DNA from: Rhizophagus clarus
Taxonomy: Eukaryota; Glomeromycota; Glomeromycetes; Glomerales; Glomeraceae
Direction of reading: 5' to 3'
NCBI GenBank assembly: GCA_015698045.1
Contig: BLAL01000208.1
Location: 930,001-994,000, forward strand
DNA: 64,000 bases
Shown: piece by piece, positions 48,867 to 60,840 of the stretch
Position numbering within the stretch: the first letter of the stretch is position 1
Layout: every line of letters starts with the position of its first letter
Notes under the pieces: model-generated
Told to the model about the DNA's origin: nothing
Seen by the model: only the letters and a program-made list of their open reading frames with translations
Database searches by the model: none
Made by a program: the position numbers and the translations under genes

Positions 48867-49840
48867 AAATACATTAAAAATACAACGAAGTCCTTATACC
48901 TCACTCAATTTCAAAAGTCTAGTCATGTTTTTCATCTGGAAACTTTACAAAAAAAAAAAAATAATAAATTAGTTAAATTTTAAAAATACATTAAAAATAC
49001 AACGAAGTCCCATACCTCGCTCAATTTTAAAAGTCCGGTCATGTTTTTCGTCTAGAAACTCTATAAAAAAGAAAAAAAAATTAAATTAAATTTTTTAGAA
49101 ATAAATACAACGAAGTCCCCATACCTCACTCAATTTTAAAAGTCTGGTAATATTTTTTTTTTCATCTGGAAACTCTATAAAATAGAAAAAAAAAATAAAT
49201 TAGTTAAATTTTTTTAAAAATATAACAAAACCCGATTCTAATGTCAGTAACATTTCTTAAAGAAAATATTTCATCAAAAGTATCATAATAGTTACTCCGG
49301 TCATAATTTTCATTCGGAAGTAAATTGGAACCCATAAAATGAAAAAAATTGAGAGTTTACATTAGAAAAACTCCTCCGATCTCAATTCAAAATTCCGTCA
49401 TCTGGAAATCTACAAAAAAGAAAAAAAAAGATTATCAGATTACATTTTGTACTGTGCAATCTGATTCTTGATAATCTTTGAAACTTTTACCAAGAATTTT
49501 TTATTTAGTAATGAATAATTTATTGATTAAATCATTGAAATAATCAAGACAGAATATTATACTAAATAATTAATAAATTATGATCTATAATTTTGTCAGC
49601 AAGAATTTTTGCATTATAAGTTTTGGCAAATTTATTTTTAATTGCCAAAACTTTCGGCAATGTAAAAGTTTTGGCCTTGGTCTAATTTCGGCAGGCAACT
49701 TTAAGCTGAAATCTATAAAAAATAAAAAAAAACTTTAGTAACATTTCTTAAAGAAAAATATGTAAAACCTTCTTCTTTTTTACTTCAATTCTAAGGTTTA
49801 GTTCATAATATTCGTCCAGTACCCTATAAATGCAAAAAAA
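48867..49840 (-). repeat. Mini-exon-like array C, right part
   Basis: Continuation of the array at 36480-37086 beyond element 3. Units at about 48895, 49018 and 49130, then more diverged ones to about 49840 (GGTACTGGACGAATATTATG between TTTATAG and GTAAAAAAG on the minus strand). A solo end GGCAGGCAACTTTA at about 49693-49706 matches the hAT family at 30986. Confidence 0.65.
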
Positions 49841-50553
49841 AAAATTTTTTTTCCTTTAGAAACGAACTAAAATAATAATAAAAAAAATTAGCTGATATCT
49901 GATAAGTCTGATTGCCTAAACTATTTTGACATTTGACTAACTATTACACCTGTAAAAATACAATGTATATCAAAAAAAAAGTGTATTTAATTCTGAAACT
50001 AATAAAAAAAAATTTTTTAACAGTTTAAAAAACCCATTTTCCAATTAGTCTGGCGTGTAATCAGCTCAAAAATCAAGTCAATGCATGCGGACTTGCCATT
50101 CTCAAAAAAAGATTATCTGATTATTGATCAGTAAATTTATTCTAATACTAAAACTGATTGGTTCACCATTAAAAGCTCTAGCTATTTGTTATATTTAAAA
50201 ATTGGTGATTGTATTTTTTGGCTAGGTAGTAATTGAAAGGTATATCACAAGTACCTTTCATGATGTAGATTTTTTTTTAAGATTTAGAAATAATTTACAT
50301 AAATTAGAAATGCTAATATTTAAATTTATTCTTATAAGTGCTTTCTGTGTAGATTTTTTTTAAATAATATTCTATTTAGTATCTTCCGTGTGAATTTTTT
50401 TAAGATTCAGAATATTTTGAAAATTGTTGTTTTATTAAATGCTTGGCATTTATGATTGGCAGTAATTATTTAAATCTGGTGGTTCTTTTTTGAAATGATT
50501 TTTTGTTATTAAAAAAATAAAGTATTTTTTTAGCTTATTGTTTTAAATTCCTA

Positions 50554-52911
50554 ATGACTTCAACTACCTCCACGTCAAACAAAAATCATCATTTATTTGA
50601 TAGTATTTTTGCAGAAACTCACTCTAAACTATCAAATATTCAAGATCAAATACAGGAGTTACAATTTATTTATCAATCAAATGAGTCAAATAGTACAGTA
50701 ATACCTTATGAAGGAGAATCTTTATTGGTTGAACTTGTAATTGAGCCTATTTCAATTGAATTAGAAGCCGCTTTAAATGAACCTATTAATAAACCTACTC
50801 TGAATGATAATCAAATAAATAAATTTAAACAAATTTATTCAAAAAATAAAATCAAAGATTCTACTAATCAAGATGAAGATAGTTTAGCTAATATAAAAAT
50901 AAATTAAAAAGATGAGGAGGCACAAACCAAAAAATTACAAACAGTAATATATTGTAAAGAAAAATGCCTCCAAAATAAAGTTGCTCATGAGAATGCTTTA
51001 AAAAATTACCAGAATTTTCAAACCTTTAATAATAGTCAAAAAGATATGTTTATATTAGGAGTATTATCTGCAACTGCCCGAAATGAAATGATAACAATAA
51101 GTAAAAAACGTCAACGGCTTGATAATAATTATGTATTTGAGGGGATGCAAATATATAGTACAGCATTTTTAACAATATATGGAATTGGAGAAAAATATTG
51201 GAGAAATATTCGAAATCATTATTCACAACAAGAAATTAGCCCAAGAGTTTATAAATTAACTGGAAGACTTAGTAATTCTTCTCTGTCATTTGAAAAAATT
51301 TTAGAAATATTAACATTTATAGTAAATTATGCAAACATTCATGGCTTACCTTTCCCTGGTATTTTTTTTTATAATAATTTAATTTTCAATTTATAAAATT
51401 TTATAATGTTATAAGCTAATGTAAATTAATTATTATAATTAATAAAGGACAACATTTTCAAAGAGATACCTTGTTAGTAACTTTTCTTCCAGCAAGTGAA
51501 AGCTACTCCTCATTATATCGGTTGTATACATCAACTATAAAAGATTTAGATCAAAAAATAATACATTTAACCACATTCTGGCATATTTGGAATAAATATA
51601 TTCCAGAAATCAAATTTCTTTCACCTCGAAGTGATCTATGTTTTAAATGTAAAGAATATCAGTTCAAATTACAATATGAACAAAATAGTGAAATACAAGT
51701 AGCAGAATAGAATAATCATTTTCTTTGGGTACAAAAAAAAAGAGAATATTATAGGTATATCTTTGAAATAATATTTTTATAGTATGTAAATAATTATTAA
51801 ATGAAAATTTTAATTTTATTTAGAAATTGTATACAAGCATCAAAAATATTTTTAAAACAACAACCTAACTTTTCAGAATATTTACGTCCTAATAATCCAA
51901 ATTCCTTTAATTTTGAAAATCACATTTTATGGGACTATGCCAAACAAGTAAAAATTCTATTCTCATCTCAACAAGAAGTATAATTTTTTAATTAACTTAT
52001 AAATATAGATATTTATTATTTAATATATTAAAATAATATTTTTTTTTTTTATAAAAGGGAAGTATCTATTTTAAATTTCTTTATAATATTCAAGTCTTTG
52101 GAATTTGTGAAGATGCATTTCCAATTCAAGTAAATATTTATAATTACTATAATTTTTAATATTATTTATATTGCTTTATTTATTTATACTTTTATTTTAG
52201 AGAAATTATTTAATAAAGGAAGAAGAAAGTATCGGAAAAGGAGCTAATGCAGTTATATCACTTGTTCATAATTATTTTACTCTTTATGAAATGGGTGAAA
52301 CTGAATTAGTTATTCATGCAGACAATTGTGCTAGACAAAATAAAAATAATGCAATGATTATGTACTTAGCATGGAGAGTTGCATGTGGGCTGCATACCAA
52401 AATTACTTACTCATTTATAGTAGCAGGCCATACTAAGTTCAGTCCTAACAGATTTTTTGGTCTTTTCAAATTAAAGTTACAAAAATCTGATGTTGATAAT
52501 CTTGATGATTTGGTAAATGTAGTAGAAAATTCAACATTAGGAGGTTATAACCAAGCACAAACAATTTTTAACAAAAATGGAGATCATGTAGTGCATTTTT
52601 ATAATTGGATAGAATATTTATTAAAATTTTTCAAAACAATTCCTAATATTTTAAAATATCATCATTTTACTTTTCATATGAATAATGTAGGTAAAGTAGA
52701 AATTAAAGAAAAAGTTGATGGAAATACACAAATTATAAATATTAAAAAAAATAATGACATTATAGGATTTTCACGAGAAATTTTTCCTGAAAAATTATCT
52801 GCCAAAAGGCAATGGTACTTATATGAACAAGTACTTCAACATATTGGAGACCCTCAAAAGCAAGACGAATATTGTTCATTACCAAATGTTGAAAAGCCAA
52901 AATCCAATTAA
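50554..52911 (+). pseudogene. DUF7869-family protein, candidate transposase
   Basis: Start at 50554 (MTSTTSTSNKNHHLFDS). Exon 1 to about 51358 with a region like NYVFEGMQIYSTAFLTIYGI. Exon 2, from about 51449, carries the zinc-binding DLCFKCKEYQFKL motif. Then an exon with NCIQASKIF and ILWDYAKQVKIL, a short exon (IYFKFLYNIQVFGICEDAFP), and a last exon from 52201 with GKGANAVISLVHNYF, LVIHADNCARQNKNN, AGHTKFSPNRFFGLFK and AKRQWYLYEQVLQHIG. Motif order matches DUF7869 proteins of oomycetes, cnidarians and Glomeromycota. It lies between the arrays of a TIR element, so a transposase role is inferred. In-frame TAA at 50905 and TAG at about 51708; the usual PD of GHTKF.PD reads PN. Confidence 0.8.
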
Positions 52912-53149
52912 ATAGATAATTTTTTAAGAATAAAAAGAAATCTTCACAACCTATTTAAATTTAAATATAAAGTGATATGAATCTTACATTGTCTATTCTA
53001 AAAGAAATTAAATATATTCATCCTTTCATTTATTCTTAACGCAGGCCCATATCTTAAAAAAAAAGAAAAAGAATGGTTAATACTATTTCAATAAAAAATT
53101 TAAACCTTCCATATACTAAATTACCAAACACTACCCTACCCGCCTTTGA

Positions 53150-53519
53150 AATCGCCTAGAAGCTGTGGCCAAATGATCTGTTCTTACAAAAAAGAATAAA
53201 AAAGAACGTTAATAAACGTTCTTATGTATTAAAAATAAAAAAAATTTCTCCTCTCTACCCATTTACTTCCAGGGATATTCCGAAAAATAAAAAGTACGTT
53301 AATATATGATCTTATGTATTAAAAATATAAAAAAAACCCTTCTCTCTACCCCATTTACCTCCAGGGACATTCCGAAAAGTCCGTTCCTACAAAAAGAATA
53401 AAAAAGAACATCAATAAACGTTCTTATGTATTAAAAATAAAAAAAATCCTCCTCTCTACCCCATATACCTCCAGAGACGTTCCAAAAAGTCCGTTCCTAC
53501 AAAAAAGAACAAAAAAGAA
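53150..53519 (-). repeat. Mini-exon-like array D, left part
   Basis: On the minus strand each unit reads TTTTTTGTAG, a 28-nt segment (GAACGGACTTTTYGGAA followed by the CTGGAG end), then GTATATGGGG or GTAAATGGGG. Period about 118 bp. Interrupted by element 4 at 53520 and resumed at 60492. Confidence 0.7.
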
Positions 53520-53970
53520 CACTAGTTGAAAAAGGACAATTTGGCTTAAATTTGACCAGGTCGAATATAGGTCAAATGACGATCTAACCTATGTCAAATT
53601 GAGGCCGATTTTTTGGCGCATTTAGGGTGCCAATCGTTTCAAATTCGGAAAGAAAATTTAACCATCATTTTATTTATATTAGGACATTATTACATATTTA
53701 TTCGACCCTAAAAAAAACTATATTCGACTACTGTATGTAATCTGAATATAATTAATAAATAGGTCAAACTAGAGGTTTTTCAAGGTCAAATAATAAAGCA
53801 TCATTTTGTATTTTATAATAAAAACCATTTATTTTATATATATTGACGTATATAGTATATAGTAATATAAGATAATTATATAAACCAACCTGTATATGAT
53901 CAACCGTACAAAAAAAATATAAAATATCCAGTAATAATTATATAACCAAAAAAAATAAATATAAAATATA

Positions 53971-56198
53971 CTAATAATATTCGTCTGCATCAAATATTTC
54001 ATGGAGTTCTTCGTCTTCCGTAGCCCTTCCTTTTACTTTTTGGTTTTTTTCAGCTTTTTGTTGCTAATATGATACAACATATGATATAAACAAAATTAAT
54101 TAACGATATTTGTGACGTAAAAATATTAAAATAATTCAACTTACTGTTGTCGAACTTTCACTGATCTCATCCAAATCTTCAGGTCTAGTTGAATTCATTT
54201 CCGCCGAATTTAACAAGAAATCTGAATATGGCTCTGTTAAATTCGGTTCTATTGGCACACGATCCTCGTAAGATTGAATCAAATCATCAACCATGTCATC
54301 ATATTTGCTAACGCCAATTGTTTTGTTTGTTTCATCTGTCTCATACATTTTCATTTTATCGAGCGCCCATTCAGGCACATTTTCGAGAGGTTTACTAGAC
54401 ATGAAGTAAATATCATCATTATAAATTCGCTCCCGTTGCTTTTTTGCGCGTTGAATATATTCTGCTTCAGGGTCTAATACGTCTCATAATAGCTGTTTTA
54501 ACTATTAAAACAAAGATAAATAAATATCGAATAAATATTAAAATAGGTTAGGAGCAGTAATCACTTTAATACCTCGTCTGAACGCCATGACCGATCATAT
54601 ACATGCAAGAACCGCTTATTATCAGGCAATTTCTGTCTTGAATCGTCTTCAGAATCTGATTGCTCAATGGAATGACAATCATTCTGTACAAGCATTAGTA
54701 ATAATTCATCTTTATCGAATTCCTTTATGTTGGCGTCATTTCTTTCGTATAATTTTATTGCCGCCTTTACTCATCTATTTTTTTTCTGTTGAATATATAA
54801 AGATTAATTTCAAATGACTAAAAAGAAGTGCATTAAAATAAAATACTGCTCACTTCAGACAATCGTGCATTCACGTGCATCCTACGGTCGACTTTGTCTA
54901 ATTGGCCTGATAGTCATTTCTGTTATCTATCTCTTTTATGCTTGTGAATCGATCGTAATCAGTTTGACAATTGGGTTACAGATGGATTATAATGTCCACT
55001 CATCAACCTCTTTAATTCAGGTATTAATTTTTCGTATATCTTTGCTGTCTGTTCACTAAAAGTCTTGCCGTAATCCAACCAATATTCTTCAGGTATTTGA
55101 CCTTTCAAGAGGTTCTTCATTTCGTCCTAAACAATAAGAGATAATAATAAAAGCTGTATATATACATTAACACAATTTGGCTGCAAATAGTCTTGTAAAA
55201 TTCTTATTCTTGCAGCTGAAGCGGCAACTTCATCAGGCGATTTCTCTCTCAATTTTAATCTTTTATTGGGGCGTTTTGGTGAATATTGCTGCGGAGAATC
55301 GATAGTTTTTCGAGGTGTGCGAAGTTGCTTGAGCTGTTGAAGTTCTTCTTGGAGAGTTTTATTCTCTTCACATAATTGGTTCGATTCATCACCAAAAATT
55401 TCATTAAACTGCCGTAGTAAGGAATTCTCCTCCTCGATCCTACGAACACGGTCTTGCAAATTATCTATTTTTCGTTTCATTTCTGATATTTTGACCTTTT
55501 CCTGATTCAATTCGGTCTGTAGTCGAAGGGTTTCATTTTTTAAATTTCCTAGCTCTAAATTACCTATTTTAAATTATAAGGATATGTATCGAATCGTAAT
55601 GAACAGATGTAATATAATAAATATTAAAATATAACAAAAAATTCAGTTTACCCGCTTCTTCATTACTCGGTCGAATATTTCTTGGTGCTCCTTCTTCGTG
55701 ATGTGAACGGTAACTTTTCGGTACATTAATATTAGGATATCTTTTAATAATATCAGAAGTTCGTTGAGATTGAGTTTGAGTTTGACTTAATGAGGCTAAA
55801 ATATCTTGCGAAACAATGAGTCTAAAGGGAGCTGTAGTATTAGTATTTAGTGATGTTGGTGTTGAAGCAATATTTCGTGGTGTGACAATATTTTGTGATG
55901 TAGACAAGGCGGTGGTATTAGTTGGTGTTGACGCTCGTGGTGTGGCAATATTTCGTGGTGTAGTATTAGTTGGTGTTGACGCTTGTGGAGTGGCAATATT
56001 TCGTGATGTAGTATTAGTTGGTATTGACGCTCGTGATGTGACAATATTTCGTGATGTAGATGAAACGGTGGTATTAGTTGGTGTTGGTGTTGAAGCAATA
56101 TTTTGTGGAGGAGTTGATGTTGTATGTGGCGATGGTGTAGACGAACCAGCAATATCTGGTGAAGGAGCATTTGGTTTTGATGGTTTCTTACGAGCCAT
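53971..56198 (-). pseudogene. Element 4 accessory gene (Ser/Thr/Pro-rich, coiled coil)
   Basis: Starts MARKKPSKPNAPSPDIAG at 56198. Exon 1 has eight or so repeats of the type TPRNIATPRASTPTNTT and ends about 55652. Exon 2 (about 55565-55160) is a strong coiled coil (ISEMKRKIDNLQDRVRRIEE) with NLS-like KRPNKRLKLREKSP and RIRILQDYLQPN. Exon 3 (about 55125-54960) has EMKNLLKGQIPEEYWLDYG. Then SEDDSRQKLPDNKRFLHV (about 54640), an exon with PLENVPEWALDKMKM (54402-54136), and a last exon ending EDEELHEIFDADEYY at 53971. TGA near 54955 and TGA near 54485 break it. The layout suggests a nuclear DNA-binding partner; family not recognised. Confidence 0.6.
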
Positions 56199-56943
56199 TA
56201 TTGGTTTAAAATTATTTTTATTTTTTATTATTATTTTTTAAAAAAGAAAAAAGGGCGATTTTTTTGTATGGAACGAGGAAATTGGACCACTATTTATATC
56301 TATTTCTTTACTATCAAATTAGACTTTTAACAATTAACGATCACAAACATTTGTATAAAATTAGACTTTCAATAGGCGTGATCAAATTAGACTTAAACTT
56401 TCGCATCAAATTAGACTTTTAATTAATTAAACATATATTAAACATATCAAATTAGACTTTCAATCATTAGCCGTTAATGATCAGATTAGACTTAAACTTT
56501 CGCATCAAACTAGACTTTCAATTAATTGAACAGTTAAATCGCATTGAGTGCGTGGTATGGTATATATTTTATTTTTTAAATTTCAGTTTTCGTTTAATTT
56601 TCTATTTAACTTCTTACGTCTAATTTTTCGTATTCGAATTTGTCTATTTTGTTAATTATACCATCAATATCATTTTAAAACAGAATATAATCACAATATC
56701 ACTAAAAATTCGACATCACTAAAAATTTGATATTAATAAAAAAACCAAAATATCACTAAAAATTCAACATCACTAAAAATTTGATATTAATAAAAAAACC
56801 ACAATATCACTAAAAATTCGACATCACTAAAAATTTAATATTAATAAAAAATCACTATTAATTAAATATAACAAAGTATATTATAACTTTATTCAACGTA
56901 AAAATCATATTACAACTTTATCGTATCTGACTTTTATCAAAAA
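56199..56943. promoter_or_regulatory. Divergent intergenic region with iterated repeats (element 4)
   Basis: Five copies of ATCAAATTAGACTTTCAA-like sequence (56310-56520) and three or four of CACTAAAAATTCGACATCAC with AAATTTGATATTAATAAAAA (56690-56850). It separates the starts of the accessory and transposase genes. Confidence 0.6.
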
Positions 56944-59900
56944 ATGAAAAAAGGAGGAAGAAAACGCATTGCTGCTAATATCATAGACGAATATAATAAC
57001 CCTAGTTCATCAACCTCTGAACAAACATCTACTGAATTTACGATCAGAAAATCAAGAGAGAAGGTTTTGTGCTTTTGCAGCCATTGTAATGGGAAAATGG
57101 TCGATCTGCGTACGAAGGAGGAATATGAACAAACGAATGAGCAAACGACTTCTTTGAAACCATTAAATCGTGATAAGGTTCCAACGTCTCAAGAGTTAGT
57201 AGAACTGATTGATTCAACAATATCGTTAGCAGAACCACAAGATACGACAATATCTATTGATACACATTCTAATAATGATACGTATGAGGAACAGAAATAT
57301 ATATTTCTTTCACGCAAAAAAAAGGCAAAACCAGGTACATTTCGTCGTATCACTGAAGTTGAGCTAGTCACTGAAGATTCCTCTTATAATGTGCCAGCTG
57401 AATATGACACGGATGATATCTACACTAGTGAATCTTCGACATAAGAAGATTCTCCTAATGATGAAGATAACGATTTTTCAGATAATTTTGAGAATTACTC
57501 TCATCCTATGTTCGACATACTGGATATTTCAGACACACCAGATATTTCAGAATTACCAACAGATGAATTAATTAAAGGGATTTTGATATGGATTATGAAG
57601 TTCAGGTCGAGTCATAACATACCAAATACCGCAATTGAAGAATTAATACAATTTATTAAAATAATATTGAAAGTATGTAAAAATATCAATTACGAATCAT
57701 TCCCAAATTCATTGTACATGCTAAGAAAAAAGTTAGGACTTTTTGATCAATTTACGCAGTTTGCAGCCTGCCAAAAATGCCACAAATTATACAAAAAAGA
57801 GGAGATAATATCAAAAGATAATAATACCGTTATGAAATGCAGCCATGTCGAATTTCAAAATTCGGCTACAAAGAGATTAAAACAATGTCGTACTCCTTTA
57901 GGGAAGAAAATTTCTTTAAATAATAGTATATCAATTGTTCCTGAATTAATTTATCCGGTCTTGAGTATACAACAGCAGCTTTCTAGTATGTTCAAGCGGT
58001 CAGGATTTGAAGAATTACTGTGGCATTGGACACATCGTTCAATAATTGACAATGTTCTATCAGATATTTATGACGGCCAAATATGGAAAAATCTTAAGGA
58101 ATCGTCTGAACAAGGGTCAAATAACTTTTCCGACCAGACAAAGCTGATGCTCATCTAGGATTAATGATGAATTTGGATTGGTTCTAGCCTTACGAAGGAA
58201 CGATTTACAGTACAGGTGTAATATACGCAGTAATATGCAATCTACCTCGGGATGTTCGATTTAAGCCCGAAAATGTGCTTATACTCGGCATATTACCAGG
58301 GCCCGATGAGGTTAAATTGCATAAAGTTAATCATTATCTTTCGCCAATAATAACAGAATTAGAGTCACTTTGGGAAGGCGTGAATCTTAATCGCACTAAT
58401 GAATGTCCAAATGGCAAAGATATTTGAGCTGCATTAATAATTGCTTCGTGCAATATTCCTGGAGCTCGAAAATTATGCGGGCATATCTCTGCCCTCGCAT
58501 CATGTCATCGATGCGAAAAAAAGGCCAATAATCGCAATTTTGGTGGCATGGCGGATATGAGCAACTGGTTTATCATGAAAGATCTGATAGAGCATCGTCA
58601 AAAGGCTTTTGAATGGCGACGATGCAAATCTAACGCAGAAAAAGAGAGATTTGTCAAGGTGAATGGCGTAAGGTGGTCTGAAATATTAAGACTCTTATAT
58701 TTTGATCCGATTCAGTTTGTTGTTATAGATCCGATGCACTGCCTTTTTTTAGGAATCACAAAATGGATAACAAAACAAATATGGATCGATGAAGATGTAT
58801 TAACAGAAAAAGCTCTTCAATTAATTCAAAAGAAAATAAGCGAATTTAAGCTACCATCAGATTTGGGACGAATTCCTGGTAAAATCCATTGCGGTGAAGG
58901 TTTTTCTAACTTTACCGCTGACCAATGACGCAACTTTTTCCTAATATACGCCACTGTTGTGTTATGGAATCATCTTCCAAATAAAGATCACAAAATTCTT
59001 ACGTATTTCGTAAGAGTTTGTATGATTTTGGTTAGACGAATTGTGGAGATTAACGATATGAAAGAAGCCCATGAACTTTTAGTAAAGATAATTAAATTGA
59101 TCGAAGAGTATTATGGTGAAGGAAAAATAACGCCAAACCTTTACCTATCATTACATCTATGTGAGTGCTCTTACGATTACGGACCCCTGTATTCGTTCTG
59201 GTGCTTTAGCTTTGAACGAATGAATGGCGTATTAGGTAATTCAAATTTAAATTCATTTGCTGTGTCGATTTTTCAAATTATATTATTCCATTAAGCAAAA
59301 ATTAATAATAAAATATTTATTAGGATCGTTGCCTAATAGCCACCGCCAAATTGAACCTGAACTAATGCGTCGATTGATGACTGAAATACAAATAAACGAT
59401 ATTATCAGCTCAAATTCAGAAGTAATTGGTATCGAATTACTCAATAAACGACCTTCTGTCGGTTCTCTTTCCAAATTTCCAACAAATGAAATGTATCAAT
59501 TTTTGATGAATTTCAGAAATATATTGGAATCACCAATTACTGGTTGCGAGGAATTTCCGGATATATTTTTAGCACTGCGATCCAAAGATATTCGTCTTGA
59601 TGAACAAATCTACGATTTACTTATTGAATATTATAAGGATATATACGTAGATTCTATATTCAGAAAACCGTTCACAGAAAATTTACCCAATTCGATGATC
59701 GTTATCAACAAAGCGAATCGATATGGAAGATGTCAAATCGGTGCAGAAATTTTTGGATCTGCTGCTGCAACACGACATATTAAGAGCTCATTTGTCTTAG
59801 CTAAATTTATTAATTGTGATAGGAATAGCGTCGATACTTACCCAGGTCAAATCCAATTTTTTTTCGAACATAGCGTTCATTTATCCTCCCATAATTTGAC

Positions 59901-60159
59901 ATACAAATTGGCTTATATCAAATGGTACAAACTGGCAAATTTGACATCCTGATTCCATTTCAGTATTGACGATGATGTCAAAACTTGTAACGTCGAATTA
60001 TGGGAAGATAGTTTCTATTTGAACAGTGGAGACAATATAATCCCAATACACAACATTTTAGGTTGGTTTATACCTGTAAAATACAAAAAATCAGATCGAT
60101 CTAATGCCAAAGAATATTTAGCCGTTATTCCTATAAATAGAAAGTTCCATTTGCGTTGA
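56944..60159 (+). pseudogene. CACTA-type Tnp2 transposase (element 4)
   Basis: Starts MKKGGRKRIAANIIDEYN with a Cys knuckle VLCFCSHCNGKMVD. Core motifs: AACQKCHKLY, MMNLDWF-stop-PYEGTIYS, RALIIASCNIPGARKLCG-like block, VIDPMHCLFLGITKWITK, SFWCFSFERMNGVLG and SLPNSHRQIEPELM, with NVELWEDSFYLNSGDNIIPI near the end and KFHLR at 60159. Intron at about 59236-59323. Defects: TAA at 57442, a frameshift near 58137, TAG for Gln at about 58186, TGA for Arg at about 58426, TGA for Trp at 58926 (FTADQ-stop-RNF) and TGA near 59950. About 40-50 percent similar to element 3 by eye. Confidence 0.88.
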
Positions 60160-60491
60160 TTTAATATAACATTTATACTAGTCCGAATTGTTTAAACATT
60201 TTTTAACAAATATTGTATCATTGTTTTTTACTATACTTAATAATATTAATATAGTAAATATATTATAACCATTATTTAATATAGAAAAGTGATAATTCGG
60301 CCATTATTCGTGTGAGGCTGAACATAGTTTAATTTTTATTATACGCAATTTGACCATCATTCGGCTGGATCGAATCAGAGTCGAATATAGATTGAATTGC
60401 ATATCATTACTAATTTAGGTCGATTTTTTTAAAAATTGGCCGAATCTAGGCTGGATTTTTTGGAGGCCGAATATTCCTTTTTCGACTAGTG

Positions 60492-60840
60492 GAACATTAA
60501 TAAACGTTCTTATGTATTAAAAATATAAAAAAATCCTCCCCTCTACCCCATTTACCTCCAAGGAGGTTCCAAAAAGTCCGTTATTACAAAAAAGAATAAA
60601 AAAGAACGTCAATAAACGTTCTTATGTATTAAAAATAAAAAAAATCCTCCTCTCTATCCCATATACCTCCAGGGAGGTTCTAAAAAGTCTGTTCCTACAA
60701 TAAAAAAATAAAAAAGAATATTAATACACGTTCTTATGTATTAAAAATATAAAAAAAAACCCTCCGCTCTACCCCATTTACCTCTAGGAACGTTCTGAAA
60801 AGTCCATTCCTACAAAAAGAAAAAGAACATTAATAAAAAA
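60492..60840 (-). repeat. Mini-exon-like array D, right part
   Basis: Three further units of the array at 53150-53519, with CCTCCAAGGAGGTTCC, AGTCCGTT and ACGTTCTTATGTATTAAAAA words and about 118-bp spacing. Confidence 0.7.

Larger units (their letters stand above)
53520..60491 (+). mobile_element. CACTA transposon, 7.0 kb, element 4
   Basis: Left end CACTAGTTGAAAAAGGACAA, right end inverse CACTAGTCGAAAAAGGAATA: canonical CACTA termini. Perfect 3-bp duplication GAA (53517-53519 and 60492-60494), lying inside a tandem-array unit. Subterminal GGTCGAAT/ATTCGGCC-like words. Carries a plus-strand Tnp2-type transposase (56944-60159) and a divergent accessory gene (53971-56198). Related to element 3 but clearly diverged. 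Confidence 0.93.
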
